Assembly (NCBI RefSeq): GCF_026125785.1
Contig: NZ_JAHCKL010000020.1
Coordinates: 1 to 64,000, forward strand
DNA length: 64,000 nucleotides
DNA from: Hydrogenophaga sp.
Lineage (GTDB): Bacteria; Pseudomonadota; Gammaproteobacteria; Burkholderiales; Burkholderiaceae_C
Direction: 5' to 3'
Below the pieces are notes generated by a model, which was not told the DNA's origin, did no database searches, and saw only the letters and a program-made list of their open reading frames with translations. Both the position numbers and the translations under genes were made by a program. Position 1 is the stretch's first letter. Every line of letters begins with the position of its first letter. Shown piece after piece: positions 47,192-56,111 of the stretch.

Positions 47192-49102
47192 ATGCAGTTC
47201 TACAAGAATGGCTTCAGGGGCGGCAACCCCGACATCAGGCAGGCGGCGCCCAACCGGCGCAACCGGGGTACCCACGAGCCGCTGCCCGAGCAGGTGGACG
47301 TGCTGATCGCTGGCACCGGCCCGGCCGGCCTGTGCCTGGCCGCGCAGCTCTCGCAGTTCCCCGAGATCGAGACCATGATCATCGAGCGCATGCCCAGCAA
47401 CATCATCAAGGGCAAGGCCGACGGCATCAACACGCGCACCATGGAAATGTTCCAGGCCTTCGGCTTCGCCGACAAGGTCAAGCGCGAAACCTACTGGGTG
47501 AACCAGACCGCGTTCTGGATGCCCGACCCCGCCAACCCCGACCACATCAAGCGCGTGGGCCGGGTGCAGGACGTGGCCGACGACAGCTCGGAAATGCCGC
47601 ACATCCTCATCAACCAGGCTCGCCTGCACGAGCTCTTTCTGGAGGTGATGAAAAACTCGCCGTCCCGCCTGGAGCCCGACTACGGCTGGGAGATCGTGGG
47701 CCTGACGGTGGACACCACCACCGACGACCACCCTGTGACGGTGACCCTCAAGGACGCCACCGGCATCAACTGGGGCATCACCCGCACCGTGCGCGCCAAC
47801 TACGTGGTCGGCTGCGACGGCGCCCACTCGGCCGTGCGCAAGGCCATCGGCGGCGTGCTGCACGGCGACGCCGCGCACCAGGCCTGGGGCGTCATGGACA
47901 TCCTCGCCAACACCGACTTCCCCGACGTGCGGCAGAAGTGCCTCATCTCCTCCGCCAACGAAGGCAACGTGCTGATCCTCCCGCGCGAGGGCGGCTACGT
48001 GTTCCGCATGTACGTGGAACTCGACAAACTCCGGCCCGACGAAAAAGCCGCCAGCCGCAAGTTCACCCAGGACGACATGATCGCCGCCGCGAACCGCATC
48101 ATCCGCCCTTACGCCATCGACGTGAAGGAAGTCGTCTGGTGGTCCATCTACGACATCGGGCACAGCATCACCGACAAGTTCGACGACGTGCCCCCCGGCG
48201 AAAACCGCAACCCCCGTGTGTTCACCGCTGGTGATGCCTGCCACACCCACTCACCCAAGGCCGGCCAGGGCATGAACGTCTCCATGCAGGACACCTTCAA
48301 CCTCGGCTGGAAACTGGTGCACGTGCTCCAGGGCCGTGCCGACGCCAGCCTGCTGCGCACCTACTCCCGCGAGCGCCTCACCGAAGCCAAGCGCCTCGTC
48401 GAGACCGACCACCAGTGGGCGCGCGTCATGTCCGCCCCCACCACCCAGGCCGAACGCGACGGCACCGAAGAGCCGCGCATCATCCGCCAGTTCAAGCAGA
48501 ACCTGGAATTCACCGGCGGCAACGCCGTCAAGTACGACCCCTCCGCACTCATCGGCACCGGCCAGCACCAGGCGCTCGCCCGAGGCGAAGAGATCGGCCG
48601 CCGCTTCCACTCTGCGCCGGTCGTGCGCCTGTCCGACGCCAAGCAGATGCAGCTTGGCCACGTGGCCGAAGCCGACGCGCGCTGGCGCATCTACGCCTTC
48701 GCCGCCAGGGCGGACAGCTCCAACCCCGGCTCGGCCATCCACCAGCTCGCCGACTGGCTGGAGACCAACCCGAAGTCCCCCGTGGTCAGGCACACCCGCC
48801 CCGGTGAAGACGTCGACGCCATCATCGACTTCCGCGCCGTGTTCCAGCAGACCTTCGAGCAGCTCGCCTACGAGCACATGCCCTCCCTGCTGAAACCCAA
48901 GACCGGCCGCCTCGGCCTGCAGGACCACGAAAAGATCTTCTGCGTGGACCACAAAGGCCTTGGCGACATCTTCGACATGCGCGGCATCAACCGCGACACC
49001 GGCTGCATCATCGTCGTCCGCCCGGACCAGTACATCGCCAACGTGCTGCCCCTCAACGGCTACGACGAACTCTCGGCCTTCTTCGCTGGCGTCCTGCGCT
49101 GA
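47192..49102 (+). CDS. mobA: 3-Hydroxybenzoate 4-monooxygenase-like flavoprotein
   Basis: A 636-aa group A flavoprotein monooxygenase. N-terminal Rossmann motif VDVLIAGTGPAGLCLAAQ (FAD), the second FAD motif VFTAGDACHTHSPKAGQGMN, and a long C-terminal thioredoxin-like domain. The N-terminus MQFYKNGFRGGNP matches MobA, which converts 3-hydroxybenzoate to protocatechuate with NADPH and O2; phenol 2-monooxygenase is the related alternative. Context with a MobR-like divergent repressor favours mobA. AGGAGACGCGTC precedes the ATG. Confidence 0.87.
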   Translation: MQFYKNGFRGGNPDIRQAAPNRRNRGTHEPLPEQVDVLIAGTGPAGLCLAAQLSQFPEIETMIIERMPSNIIKGKADGINTRTMEMFQAFGFADKVKRETYWVNQTAFWMPDPANPDHIKRVGRVQDVADDSSEMPHILINQARLHELFLEVMKNSPSRLEPDYGWEIVGLTVDTTTDDHPVTVTLKDATGINWGITRTVRANYVVGCDGAHSAVRKAIGGVLHGDAAHQAWGVMDILANTDFPDVRQKCLISSANEGNVLILPREGGYVFRMYVELDKLRPDEKAASRKFTQDDMIAAANRIIRPYAIDVKEVVWWSIYDIGHSITDKFDDVPPGENRNPRVFTAGDACHTHSPKAGQGMNVSMQDTFNLGWKLVHVLQGRADASLLRTYSRERLTEAKRLVETDHQWARVMSAPTTQAERDGTEEPRIIRQFKQNLEFTGGNAVKYDPSALIGTGQHQALARGEEIGRRFHSAPVVRLSDAKQMQLGHVAEADARWRIYAFAARADSSNPGSAIHQLADWLETNPKSPVVRHTRPGEDVDAIIDFRAVFQQTFEQLAYEHMPSLLKPKTGRLGLQDHEKIFCVDHKGLGDIFDMRGINRDTGCIIVVRPDQYIANVLPLNGYDELSAFFAGVLR

Positions 49103-49124
49103 GCCATGCATGCACCCACGCCGC

Positions 49125-49510
49125 CCTGTGCCGCCCATCGGGTGGCCGCGGCGGCGGTGTCTGTGGCAGCAGCCTCCGCCGCAGTGCTGGCCTCGTCCAG
49201 GAGCGCGAACACATCGCATGCCGCCACGAACGCCAGCGACGTCTCCCGCTGGCTAAAGCCATACACCGCCTGCCCCGCCTCCCGCGCCCGCTCGCCCGGT
49301 GAAGTCGCTGTCCGAAGACACGATGCAGAGGCCCTCCACGCAGCGCCGCTGGATACGCTCCATCGCATCCATGATCAACGCCGCGTCCGACGAATTCTTG
49401 CTGCGCGCACAGCGGAACGGCTGGCACGGTGTATGGCCAGCGCGTGCAACAGCTTCTTCCACGGTCGCAACTGTGTGGTGGATCGGTCGCCGTACGGGCG
49501 GCGCGGGTGA
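49125..49510 (-). pseudogene. Decayed NYN-domain (LabA/DUF88) nuclease gene
   Basis: Fragments in three frames line up in NYN order on the minus strand: YGDRSTTQLRPWKKLLHALA, then KNSSDAALIMDAMERI with GLCIVSSDSDFT, then REAGQAVYGFSQRE with AFVAACDVF. Frame changes near 49432 (one base missing) and near 49305. The N-terminal part with the first catalytic Asp is not found. The rest of the 557-nt gap between mobA and the next gene shows nothing else I can support. Confidence 0.7.
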
Positions 49511-49659
49511 CCGGTGCAGCTTGGCTTCATCAAGTGGGCGAAGGGCAAGCTGCGGGCCGTTGGCCATGGCGTTGCCCAAATTCGTGGACTTCTCTCGACG
49601 AATCCGCTACGGTAGCGAGCCAGAGAAATCGACACAACTTTCGGACGGAGGGTCTTGCC

Positions 49660-50307
49660 ATGAAAAGCATCAAGCGGTTCCTGTGGGCGGCAGTGGCGGT
49701 GCATGCGATGACAACGGCCGTGCATGCGCAGGATCTGTCGCCAGAGGAGTTGCGGTTCCTGGACGATCCGTACCGCCATGTCGATCTGTGCATCAACAGC
49801 CCCACCGCGTTTACCTGCGGGTCCTACGCGCTGATGTTTGAAGCGCAGGACCGCGTGAATTCCGATGACCGATCCGTCCGAGAGGCCGCCGCCAGGGCCC
49901 TTTCGCTGACCCTTCTGGCGCGGGCCGTTCCCATACGGCAGTCTCTTCAGTGCGGTCCCGGAGGTTGCGAACAGCCTTCCAACATCCGATGCGGGACGGG
50001 CAATTCGATGGGCTTGAGCTTGCTGGAGAGTGGCATGCGGCGGGTCCTCGCGGACATCAACAAATGGGGGCAGTCGCTGGAGCGGTCCAACGAGGGGGGG
50101 CTGCTCAAACTCGAGGTGGACGAGGGGCCGCCGGCCGATTACGGGTTTCAAAGTTCATCGAGAACCCGGCTGAAGGTGAACATTCATGCCGAGTTGCAGT
50201 TGGTGGGCGGGGCGCGGCCACGAACGGTGCGGGTCACGCTTGGCTACCCGACCGCGTGCCCCGATGGCGAGCCCTTGGTATTTGGCAGCAGTGTCTGGGT
50301 TCGGTAG
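49660..50307 (+). CDS. Secreted hypothetical protein
   Basis: A 215-aa protein with signal peptide (about residues 1-23, KSIKRFLWAAVAVHAMTTAVHAQ). The mature part has several Cys (VDLCINSPTAFTCGSY, LQCGPGGCEQPSNIRC) that could form disulfides, and a C-terminal beta-rich segment. I do not recognise a family. The ATG at 49660 follows GGACGGAGGGTC. It faces away from the two small secreted-protein genes that follow. Confidence 0.7.
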   Translation: MKSIKRFLWAAVAVHAMTTAVHAQDLSPEELRFLDDPYRHVDLCINSPTAFTCGSYALMFEAQDRVNSDDRSVREAAARALSLTLLARAVPIRQSLQCGPGGCEQPSNIRCGTGNSMGLSLLESGMRRVLADINKWGQSLERSNEGGLLKLEVDEGPPADYGFQSSSRTRLKVNIHAELQLVGGARPRTVRVTLGYPTACPDGEPLVFGSSVWVR

Positions 50308-50362
50308 TCTTGTGTCGAGGCATGCCCGCCTTCAATGGCGCGCCTCGCGCTTCTGGGTGCGG

Positions 50363-50827
50363 CTACCGGCGACCCTGCAACGCCTTCATGCACCTCTCGA
50401 ATCCGGCGTTGGCCTGGTCTGACAACCTGCCCATGGCCCTGTGCAGCGACTCGCACCTCGAGTTGGAGCACTCGCGCTCTTTGAAGTCGGTCCAGGAGTA
50501 GGGGCGTCTGTCCGAGGCGGTGGAGTTCAGGCACGCCGCGTGGTGCACCGCCACGTCCTTGATCATGTCCGTGCTGTTGTCTTTGTACCGGCTGCACTCT
50601 TCTGCCGAGGTGGGTGACAGGGGTGTCAGCGGCAGCATGACGACACTGGCCGCCGGGTTGTAGCCCAGCGGCCACTGCGATTTCCATGCCGCGAGATCTT
50701 CGGCGGCTTGCTGTTGATGCGCCTTCTGGATGGCCCAGGGAATGTTGGCGACTGGACTGGCCGTCGCCACCTGTAGTGGCGCCATGAACAAGAGACTCAA
50801 GAAGAAGATCACCCAAGTCGTTTTCAT
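50363..50827 (-). CDS. Secreted hypothetical protein
   Basis: A 154-aa protein with signal peptide (KTTWVIFFLSLLFMAPLQVA, cleavage near residue 24). The mature region contains four Cys, including RECSNSRCESLH and FERCMKALQ. It is downstream of another small secreted protein on the same strand (31 nt gap), probably one operon. No family recognised. Confidence 0.68.
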   Translation of the reverse strand: MKTTWVIFFLSLLFMAPLQVATASPVANIPWAIQKAHQQQAAEDLAAWKSQWPLGYNPAASVVMLPLTPLSPTSAEECSRYKDNSTDMIKDVAVHHAACLNSTASDRRPYSWTDFKERECSNSRCESLHRAMGRLSDQANAGFERCMKALQGRR

Positions 50828-50858
50828 CTGGATCTCACGGGGTTCAGAGGTGGCGCCG

Positions 50859-51164
50859 TCAGTACTTCTTGTTGGCGCGGCAGGCCGCGAACATTTTCGC
50901 TCTCTCCTTGCGCAGCTCGGCCTCGCACTTCGTATCGCCTGGCTGGGCGCAGCGCGTCTCGCAGGCTTGCGGGCAGGTTTCGCAGTTGCCGCCGGGTGAT
51001 TGGCCCACCCTTTGGGTCGCTTCCATGATTCTGCGCAGGCGGCTGTCGGCGTCGTCAGCGGCGTTCGGGAGGCCCGGGCTCGTGGGGGAGGTCTGCGCGT
51101 GCGCGACCGTACCCCATGCCACGAATGCAATGGCCACACAGCAATGAAGAAAGCCTTTGCGCAT
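50859..51164 (-). CDS. Small secreted Cys-rich protein
   Basis: A 101-aa protein with signal peptide (about residues 1-24, ending AHAQ). The mature part is Ser/Pro-rich and then has six Cys in a compact block starting GGNCETCPQACETRCAQPG, with the last Cys in FAACRANKKY. The spacing suggests a small disulfide-stabilised or metal-binding fold. Function unknown. Upstream partner of the 50363-50827 gene. Confidence 0.68.
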   Translation of the reverse strand: MRKGFLHCCVAIAFVAWGTVAHAQTSPTSPGLPNAADDADSRLRRIMEATQRVGQSPGGNCETCPQACETRCAQPGDTKCEAELRKERAKMFAACRANKKY

Positions 51165-51321
51165 CGGTCCCTCCCTGGAAAAAAGCATGTTTGAGAAAAC
51201 ACCCCGGATCACATCGCTCTGCGAGGTTACCTGCGATGGCGCCGGCATGCAACGGGTGCGCAGGGCTTGGCGCATCCAACGGCGGCGCGGCATCCGCCCG
51301 CCCAGGCATTCATTCGCTGGT

Positions 51322-52275
51322 TCAACCCCCGCCACCCTCTCCAAACATATCGAACAACACCCCCCGCCACCACTGGTGCGCAGGCGACCGGTGCACCTTG
51401 GCATGCCAGAAGACGTTGATGGCGATGTCGGGGAGCTTCACGGGGTGCGGCAGGGCGACGAGGCCGAAGGGCTTGGCCAGCTTGTGGGCCAGGCGTTCGG
51501 GCACGGTGGCGATGAGGTCGGAGCCTTGCAGGATGTGGCCCACGCTGACGAAGTGCGGCACGGTGAGGCGGGCGGTGCGGTCTATGCCGGCGCGGCGCAT
51601 CACGTCGTCCACCTTGCCGTGGCCGGTGCCGGCGGAGACGATGACCAGGTGTTCGGCGGCGCGAAACTCGGCCAGGCTCAACGGGGCCTGGGCCTTCTTC
51701 TGGCTCCTGGCCCTGGCGGCCGCTGCCACCGCCAGCGGATGGCCCTTGCGCAACAGGCACACGTAGCGCTGCATGAACAGCCGGCGCTGGAAGAAGCCGG
51801 ACTTGAGCTGGGGCAGCAGGCCGATGGCGAGGTCCACGCGGCCGGACTCCATGTCTTCGCGCAGGTTCACCGCGGTGTTGCGCACGGTGTTGACCACCAG
51901 GCCGGGGGCTTCGCGGGCCAGGCGTTCCACCAGCGCGGGCAGGAAGACGATCTCGCCGATGTCGGTCATGGCGATGGTGATGCTGCCCTTGACCTTGCCG
52001 GGTTCGAAGCGGGTCTGCTGGTTGAGCCCGCTGTGGATCATGCCCAGCGCGTAGCCCACGGGCTCGGCCAGTTGTTCGGCGTAGGGCGTGGGCACCATGC
52101 CTTGGGGCGTGCGCAGAAAGAGTTCGTCGCCCAGGGCCCGGCGCAGTTTGGCCAGGGCGTTGCTCACGGCGGGCTGCGTCAGGCCCAGGTTGTCGGCCAC
52201 GCGGGAAACCTTGCGCTCGGTCATGAGCTGCTGGAACAGCACGAGCTGGTTGAGGTCGATGTCGGTCAGTTCCAT
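51322..52275 (-). CDS. nagR: NahR/NagR-like LysR regulator of salicylate genes
   Basis: A 317-aa LysR protein. N-terminal MELTDIDLNQLVLFQQL, HTH LTQPAVSNALAKLRRAL and the sequence QGMVPTPYAEQLAEPV match NahR closely, as does IAMTDIGEI and the C-terminal PDIAINVFWHAK. NahR-type activators respond to salicylate. About 12 extra residues (around RSQKKAQAP) lie in the effector domain. It is divergent from the nagAa-like gene, its expected target. Confidence 0.88.
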   Translation of the reverse strand: MELTDIDLNQLVLFQQLMTERKVSRVADNLGLTQPAVSNALAKLRRALGDELFLRTPQGMVPTPYAEQLAEPVGYALGMIHSGLNQQTRFEPGKVKGSITIAMTDIGEIVFLPALVERLAREAPGLVVNTVRNTAVNLREDMESGRVDLAIGLLPQLKSGFFQRRLFMQRYVCLLRKGHPLAVAAAARARSQKKAQAPLSLAEFRAAEHLVIVSAGTGHGKVDDVMRRAGIDRTARLTVPHFVSVGHILQGSDLIATVPERLAHKLAKPFGLVALPHPVKLPDIAINVFWHAKVHRSPAHQWWRGVLFDMFGEGGGG

Positions 52276-52410
52276 GGTGGGGTGGCGCCTCGCTTTCGAC
52301 CATCACCAGATGTGATGATGAACATTCACGGGATTCTATTGGCTGATTGCGTGTGGACAGGGATCATGCGGTCCACGGAGACAGCCCGCCCGACAGCCCC
52401 ACGCCACGCC
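52276..52410. promoter_or_regulatory. Divergent LysR-type control region
   Basis: Contains the perfect 6-bp inverted repeat CATCAC-CAGAT-GTGATG (52301-52317) and a nearby ATTCAC (52324-52329), a half-site like those of NahR-type boxes. Positioned between nagR and nagAa as expected for LysR activator binding. Confidence 0.5.
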
Positions 52411-53403
52411 ATGGAAGTTCTTGTCCAGCCTTTGCAGCGCACCATCCAGGTCGAGCCCGGTGCCAACCTGCTGGATGCGCTGCGCGCGGCGCAGATCCCG
52501 ATGTCGTACTCCTGCATGGCGGGGCGCTGCGGCACCTGCCGCTGCAAGCTGCTGGATGGCGAGGTGCTGGAGGGCGGCGCGCAGGGCGCGGGCCAGCCCG
52601 GTGCCCATGGGCGCGACGCCTACGTGCTGGCCTGCCAGACCTTTCTCACCGAGCCCTGCACCATAGAGATCCCCGAGCCGGACGAGGTGGTGGTGCACCC
52701 GGCGCGCATCGTCAAGGCCACGGTAGAGCGTGTGGAGCCGCTCACGCACGACATCCTGCGGCTGGTGCTGCGTCCGGCCAAGCCCATCGTGTTCTCGCCG
52801 GGGCAGTACGTGCAGCTCCAGTTCACGCCGGAGCACATCCGCCCCTATTCCATGGCCGGGCTGTGCGAAGACGGCAGCTTTGAATTCCATGTGCGCCTGG
52901 TGCCGGACGGCCGCGTCACGCACTATGTGGCGAACACGCTGAAGGTGGGCGACGCGGTGCGCGTGAGCGGCCCGCTGGGTTCGGCCTATCTGCGCCGTAA
53001 GCACGAGGGCCCGATGCTTTGCGTGGCGGGCGGCACGGGGCTGGCGCCCATCCTGTCCATCCTGCGGGGCGCGGTGCAGGGCGGCATGACCAATCCCGTT
53101 CACCTGTACTTCGGCGTGCGCTCCCCGCACGACGTCTACGGCCTGGACGCGCTGGCGCAACTGCAGGCGGTACACCCCGCGCTGCGCGTGCAGGTGGTGG
53201 TGGCCAGCGGTGCGGACCCGGCGGTGCACCGCAGCGGGCTGGTGACGCAGGCCATGGAACAGGACCTGGGCGAGCTCTCGGGCTGGCGCGGCTACCTGTG
53301 CGGATCGCCGCCCATGGTGGAGGCGGCCACGCGCGTGGTGCGCCAGAAAGGCATGGCCGCCGAGCACGTGTACGCCGACGCTTTCTACCCGCAAGGCCAC
53401 TGA
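52411..53403 (+). CDS. nagAa: Ferredoxin reductase of salicylate 5-hydroxylase-type dioxygenase
   Basis: A 330-aa protein. N-terminal plant-type [2Fe-2S] domain (YSCMAGRCGTCRCK ... YVLACQTF), FAD-binding domain (RPYSMAG) and NADH-binding domain (CVAGGTGLAPILSILRGAV). It passes electrons from NADH to the Rieske ferredoxin. I chose the ATG at 52411, which matches the NagAa N-terminus (MEVLVQP). It is the first gene of a reductase-large-small-ferredoxin operon. Confidence 0.9.
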   Translation: MEVLVQPLQRTIQVEPGANLLDALRAAQIPMSYSCMAGRCGTCRCKLLDGEVLEGGAQGAGQPGAHGRDAYVLACQTFLTEPCTIEIPEPDEVVVHPARIVKATVERVEPLTHDILRLVLRPAKPIVFSPGQYVQLQFTPEHIRPYSMAGLCEDGSFEFHVRLVPDGRVTHYVANTLKVGDAVRVSGPLGSAYLRRKHEGPMLCVAGGTGLAPILSILRGAVQGGMTNPVHLYFGVRSPHDVYGLDALAQLQAVHPALRVQVVVASGADPAVHRSGLVTQAMEQDLGELSGWRGYLCGSPPMVEAATRVVRQKGMAAEHVYADAFYPQGH

Positions 53404-53446
53404 GCCACCCACGATTTCGCCCCGATTTCACAGGAGACAGACCACG

Positions 53447-54718
53447 ATGGACACCCGCACCAGCAGCCCGGTGTTTCCCCGGCAGCCCCAATGGGAGACC
53501 GAAGGCACGCACCGCATTCCCTTCATGGCTTACACGGACGAAGAACTCTACCGGCGCGAGCTGGAACGCTTCTTCTACAAGGGCCACTGGTGTTACGTCG
53601 GCCTGGAAGCCGAGGTGCCCAAACCGGGTGATTTCAAGCGCACCGTGGTGGGGGAGCGCTCGGTCATCCTCACGCGCGATGCGGACGGCGAGATCCACGT
53701 GGTGGAGAACGTCTGCGCCCACCGGGGCATGCGCTTCTGCCGCGAGCGCCATGGCAACCGCAAGGAGTTCGTCTGCCCTTACCACCAGTGGAGCTACACC
53801 CTCAAGGGCGACCTGCAGGGCGTGCCGTTCCGCCGGGGCGTGAAGCAGGACGGCCAGGTGCACGGTGGCATGCCGGCGGACTTCAAGACCGCCGACCACG
53901 GGCTCACCAAACTCCAGGTGGCGGTGCGTGGCGGCGTGGTGTTCGCCTCGTTCGACCCCGAGGTGGAACCGTTGGAGGACTACCTGGGGCCGGCCATCCT
54001 GGGCTATTTCGACCGCCTGTTCAACGGCCGCAGGCTCACCATCCTGGGCTACAACCGCCAGCGCATTCCGGGCAACTGGAAGCTGATGCAGGAGAACATC
54101 AAGGACCCGTACCACCCGGGCCTTCTGCACACCTGGTTCGTCACCTTCGGGCTCTGGCGAGCGGACAACAAGTCGCAGTTGCGCATGGACGATCGCTTCC
54201 GCCACGCGGCCATGATCAGCACGCGCGGCACCGCCGGCAAGGCCGAGCAGGTCACGCAGGTGTCCAGCTTCAAGGAGAGCATGCAACTGCACGACGCGAG
54301 CTTCCTGGACATCGTGCCCGAGCCCTGGTGGGGCGGCCCCACGGCGGTGATGACCACCATCTTTCCCAGTGTGATCCTGCAGCAGCAGGTCAACAGCGTG
54401 TCCACCCGGCACATCCAGCCCAACGGCCACGGCAGCTTCGATTTCGTGTGGACGCACTTCGGCTTCGAGGACGACACCGAGGAGATGACGCAGCGCCGCT
54501 TGCGCCAGGCCAACCTGTTCGGCCCGGCCGGCTTCGTGAGCGCGGACGACGGCGAGGTGATCGAGTTCTCGCAGCAGGCTTTCGAGAGCAAGCCTTTCCA
54601 CCGCGTGGTCGCCGAGCTGGGTGGCAAGGAGGTGGAGAACACCGAGCACATGGTGACGGAGACGCTGATCCGCGGCATGTACCGCTACTGGCGCGAGGTG
54701 ATGGAGGCCCCGGAATGA
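53447..54718 (+). CDS. nagG: Rieske oxygenase large subunit, salicylate 5-hydroxylase-like
   Basis: A 423-aa alpha subunit. Rieske ligands are Cys90 and His92 (CAHRGMRFC), Cys110 and His113 (CPYHQWSY). The mononuclear iron site is NWKLMQENIKDPYHPGLLH with Asp220, His223 and His228. Length and sequence match NagG, which converts salicylate to gentisate (2,5-dihydroxybenzoate). The real substrate could be a related hydroxy- or aminobenzoate. Confidence 0.91.
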   Translation: MDTRTSSPVFPRQPQWETEGTHRIPFMAYTDEELYRRELERFFYKGHWCYVGLEAEVPKPGDFKRTVVGERSVILTRDADGEIHVVENVCAHRGMRFCRERHGNRKEFVCPYHQWSYTLKGDLQGVPFRRGVKQDGQVHGGMPADFKTADHGLTKLQVAVRGGVVFASFDPEVEPLEDYLGPAILGYFDRLFNGRRLTILGYNRQRIPGNWKLMQENIKDPYHPGLLHTWFVTFGLWRADNKSQLRMDDRFRHAAMISTRGTAGKAEQVTQVSSFKESMQLHDASFLDIVPEPWWGGPTAVMTTIFPSVILQQQVNSVSTRHIQPNGHGSFDFVWTHFGFEDDTEEMTQRRLRQANLFGPAGFVSADDGEVIEFSQQAFESKPFHRVVAELGGKEVENTEHMVTETLIRGMYRYWREVMEAPE

Positions 54719-55203
54719 GCCGCAACGCCGCCATGAACTTCGACGACTGGCTGGCCCTGACCCAGCTCTATGCCGACTACGCCGCCGCCGTGGACTCCGG
54801 CCAGTGGGACCTGTGGCCCGAGTTCTTCACGGACGACTGCGTCTACCGCCTGCAGCCGCGCGAGAACCATGAGCGCGGCTTCCCGCTGGCCACGCTGTCC
54901 TTCACCAGCAAGGGTATGCTCAAGGACCGTGTCTACGGCATCCAGGAAACGCTGTTCCACGACCCTTACTACCAGCGCCACGTGGTGGGCGCGCCGGTGG
55001 TGCGCCGCATCGAGGCGGACCGCTTCGAGTGCGAGGCCAACTACGCGGTGTTCCGCACCAAGCTCTCGGAAGCCACCACGGTGTTCAACGTGGGCCGCTA
55101 CATCGACACCGTGGTGCGAACGCCGCAGGGCCTGAAGTTCGCGCGGCGCGAGTGCATCTACGACAGCGAGATGATCCCCAACTCCATCATCTACCCCATC
55201 TGA
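54715..55203 (+). CDS. nagH: Rieske oxygenase small subunit
   Basis: A 162-aa beta subunit with NTF2-like fold: DDWLALTQLYADYAAAVDSG, WPEFFTDDCVYRLQPRENHE and C-terminal RRECIYDSEMIPNSIIYPI. It overlaps the large-subunit stop by ATGA, as in related alpha/beta oxygenases. Length matches NagH (about 161 aa). Structural role; no catalytic centre. Confidence 0.9.
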   Translation: MSRNAAMNFDDWLALTQLYADYAAAVDSGQWDLWPEFFTDDCVYRLQPRENHERGFPLATLSFTSKGMLKDRVYGIQETLFHDPYYQRHVVGAPVVRRIEADRFECEANYAVFRTKLSEATTVFNVGRYIDTVVRTPQGLKFARRECIYDSEMIPNSIIYPI

Positions 55204-55272
55204 GCGGCATCTGTCCTGCACCTACAGGCATCTCAAGAGTATCTAAAGAACATCTACCGGAAAGCAGCACCC

Positions 55273-55596
55273 ATGAGCCAGACAGACAGCAGCCAGTGGA
55301 TCGACGCCCTCGCAGCCGACGACCTGCCCACCGACGACGTGATGGGCCTCACCGTGGCCGGCCGAGAGCTTGCCCTCTATACCGTGGATGGCGAGGTCTA
55401 TGCCACGGACAACCTCTGCACCCACGGCAACGCCCGCCTGTGCGATGGTTTTCTGGACGGCCATGAGATCGAGTGCCCGCTGCACCAAGGCAAGTTCGAC
55501 GTGCGCGACGGCCGCCCTGCCTGTGACCCCGTCACCGAGGCCCTGCGCACCTACCCGGTCCGCATCGAGGGCACACGGGTGTTCGTGCAGGTCTGA
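55273..55596 (+). CDS. nagAb: Rieske ferredoxin of the hydroxylase system
   Basis: A 107-aa [2Fe-2S] ferredoxin. Rieske ligands are in [11 protein letters not shown] and [10 protein letters not shown] (Cys-X-His and Cys-X2-His). It carries electrons from the reductase to the oxygenase. Last gene of the operon, 69 nt after nagH. Confidence 0.92.
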   Translation: MSQTDSSQWIDALAADDLPTDDVMGLTVAGRELALYTVDGEVYATDNLCTHGNARLCDGFLDGHEIECPLHQGKFDVRDGRPACDPVTEALRTYPVRIEGTRVFVQV

Positions 55597-55758
55597 GGTG
55601 CCTTGATAGAATTTTTGATAAAGGGTGTTTTTACGTCCAATATTGGCATAAATGCAATTTATGGATGCATAACCGCCTGTTAATAAAATTGACTTTCAGG
55701 ACAATGACCAAGATAATGGATTGAAAATCAACCGCTATAGCCCTTGAAGGGCAATAGC
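55597..55758 (+). promoter_or_regulatory. AT-rich control region of hipBA
   Basis: Markedly AT-rich against the GC-rich background. TTGACT (55689-55694), 17-nt spacer, GATAAT (55712-55717) make a sigma70-type promoter. Two palindromes: CATAAAT-GCA-ATTTATG (55647-55663, perfect) and a 25-bp one at 55734-55758 with arms GCTATAGCCCTT and AAGGGCAATAGC (one mismatch), ending two bases before the hipB ATG. Likely HipB operators. Confidence 0.68.
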
Positions 55759-55760
55759 AG

Positions 55761-56111
55761 ATGGAATTTCAACCATTGAATATGACCGTTCTGCCCTCCG
55801 CCCAGACGCCCGAAGAGCTGGAAGCCCTGCTCGGTGAGCAACTGCGCGCCCTGCGGTTGGCCAGGAACATCGACCAGATCACCCTGGCCCGGCGGGCGGG
55901 CATCGGGCTGACGGCACTGAAGCGCCTGGAAGCGGGCAAGGGTTCCAGCCTCAAGACGTTGATCAGCGTGGTCAAGGCGCTGGAGCGCGAGAGCTGGCTG
56001 AGCACAGTGGCGCCCATGCCGACCGTCAATCCCCTGAGCTACACCCAGGCGGCCGAGCCGCGGCAGCGCGCGCGGATGAACAAGCCTGCGAGCGGCCGAG
56101 CCGGACCATGA
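55761..56111 (+). CDS. hipB: HipB-like antitoxin, XRE family
   Basis: A 116-aa protein with a Cro/C1-type HTH (EQLRALRLARNIDQITLARR, GIGLTALKRLEAGKGSSLKT) and a flexible C-terminal tail of about 30 residues that would insert into or cover the kinase. It overlaps hipA by four bases (ATGA). Represses its own promoter together with HipA in known systems. Confidence 0.86.
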   Translation: MEFQPLNMTVLPSAQTPEELEALLGEQLRALRLARNIDQITLARRAGIGLTALKRLEAGKGSSLKTLISVVKALERESWLSTVAPMPTVNPLSYTQAAEPRQRARMNKPASGRAGP

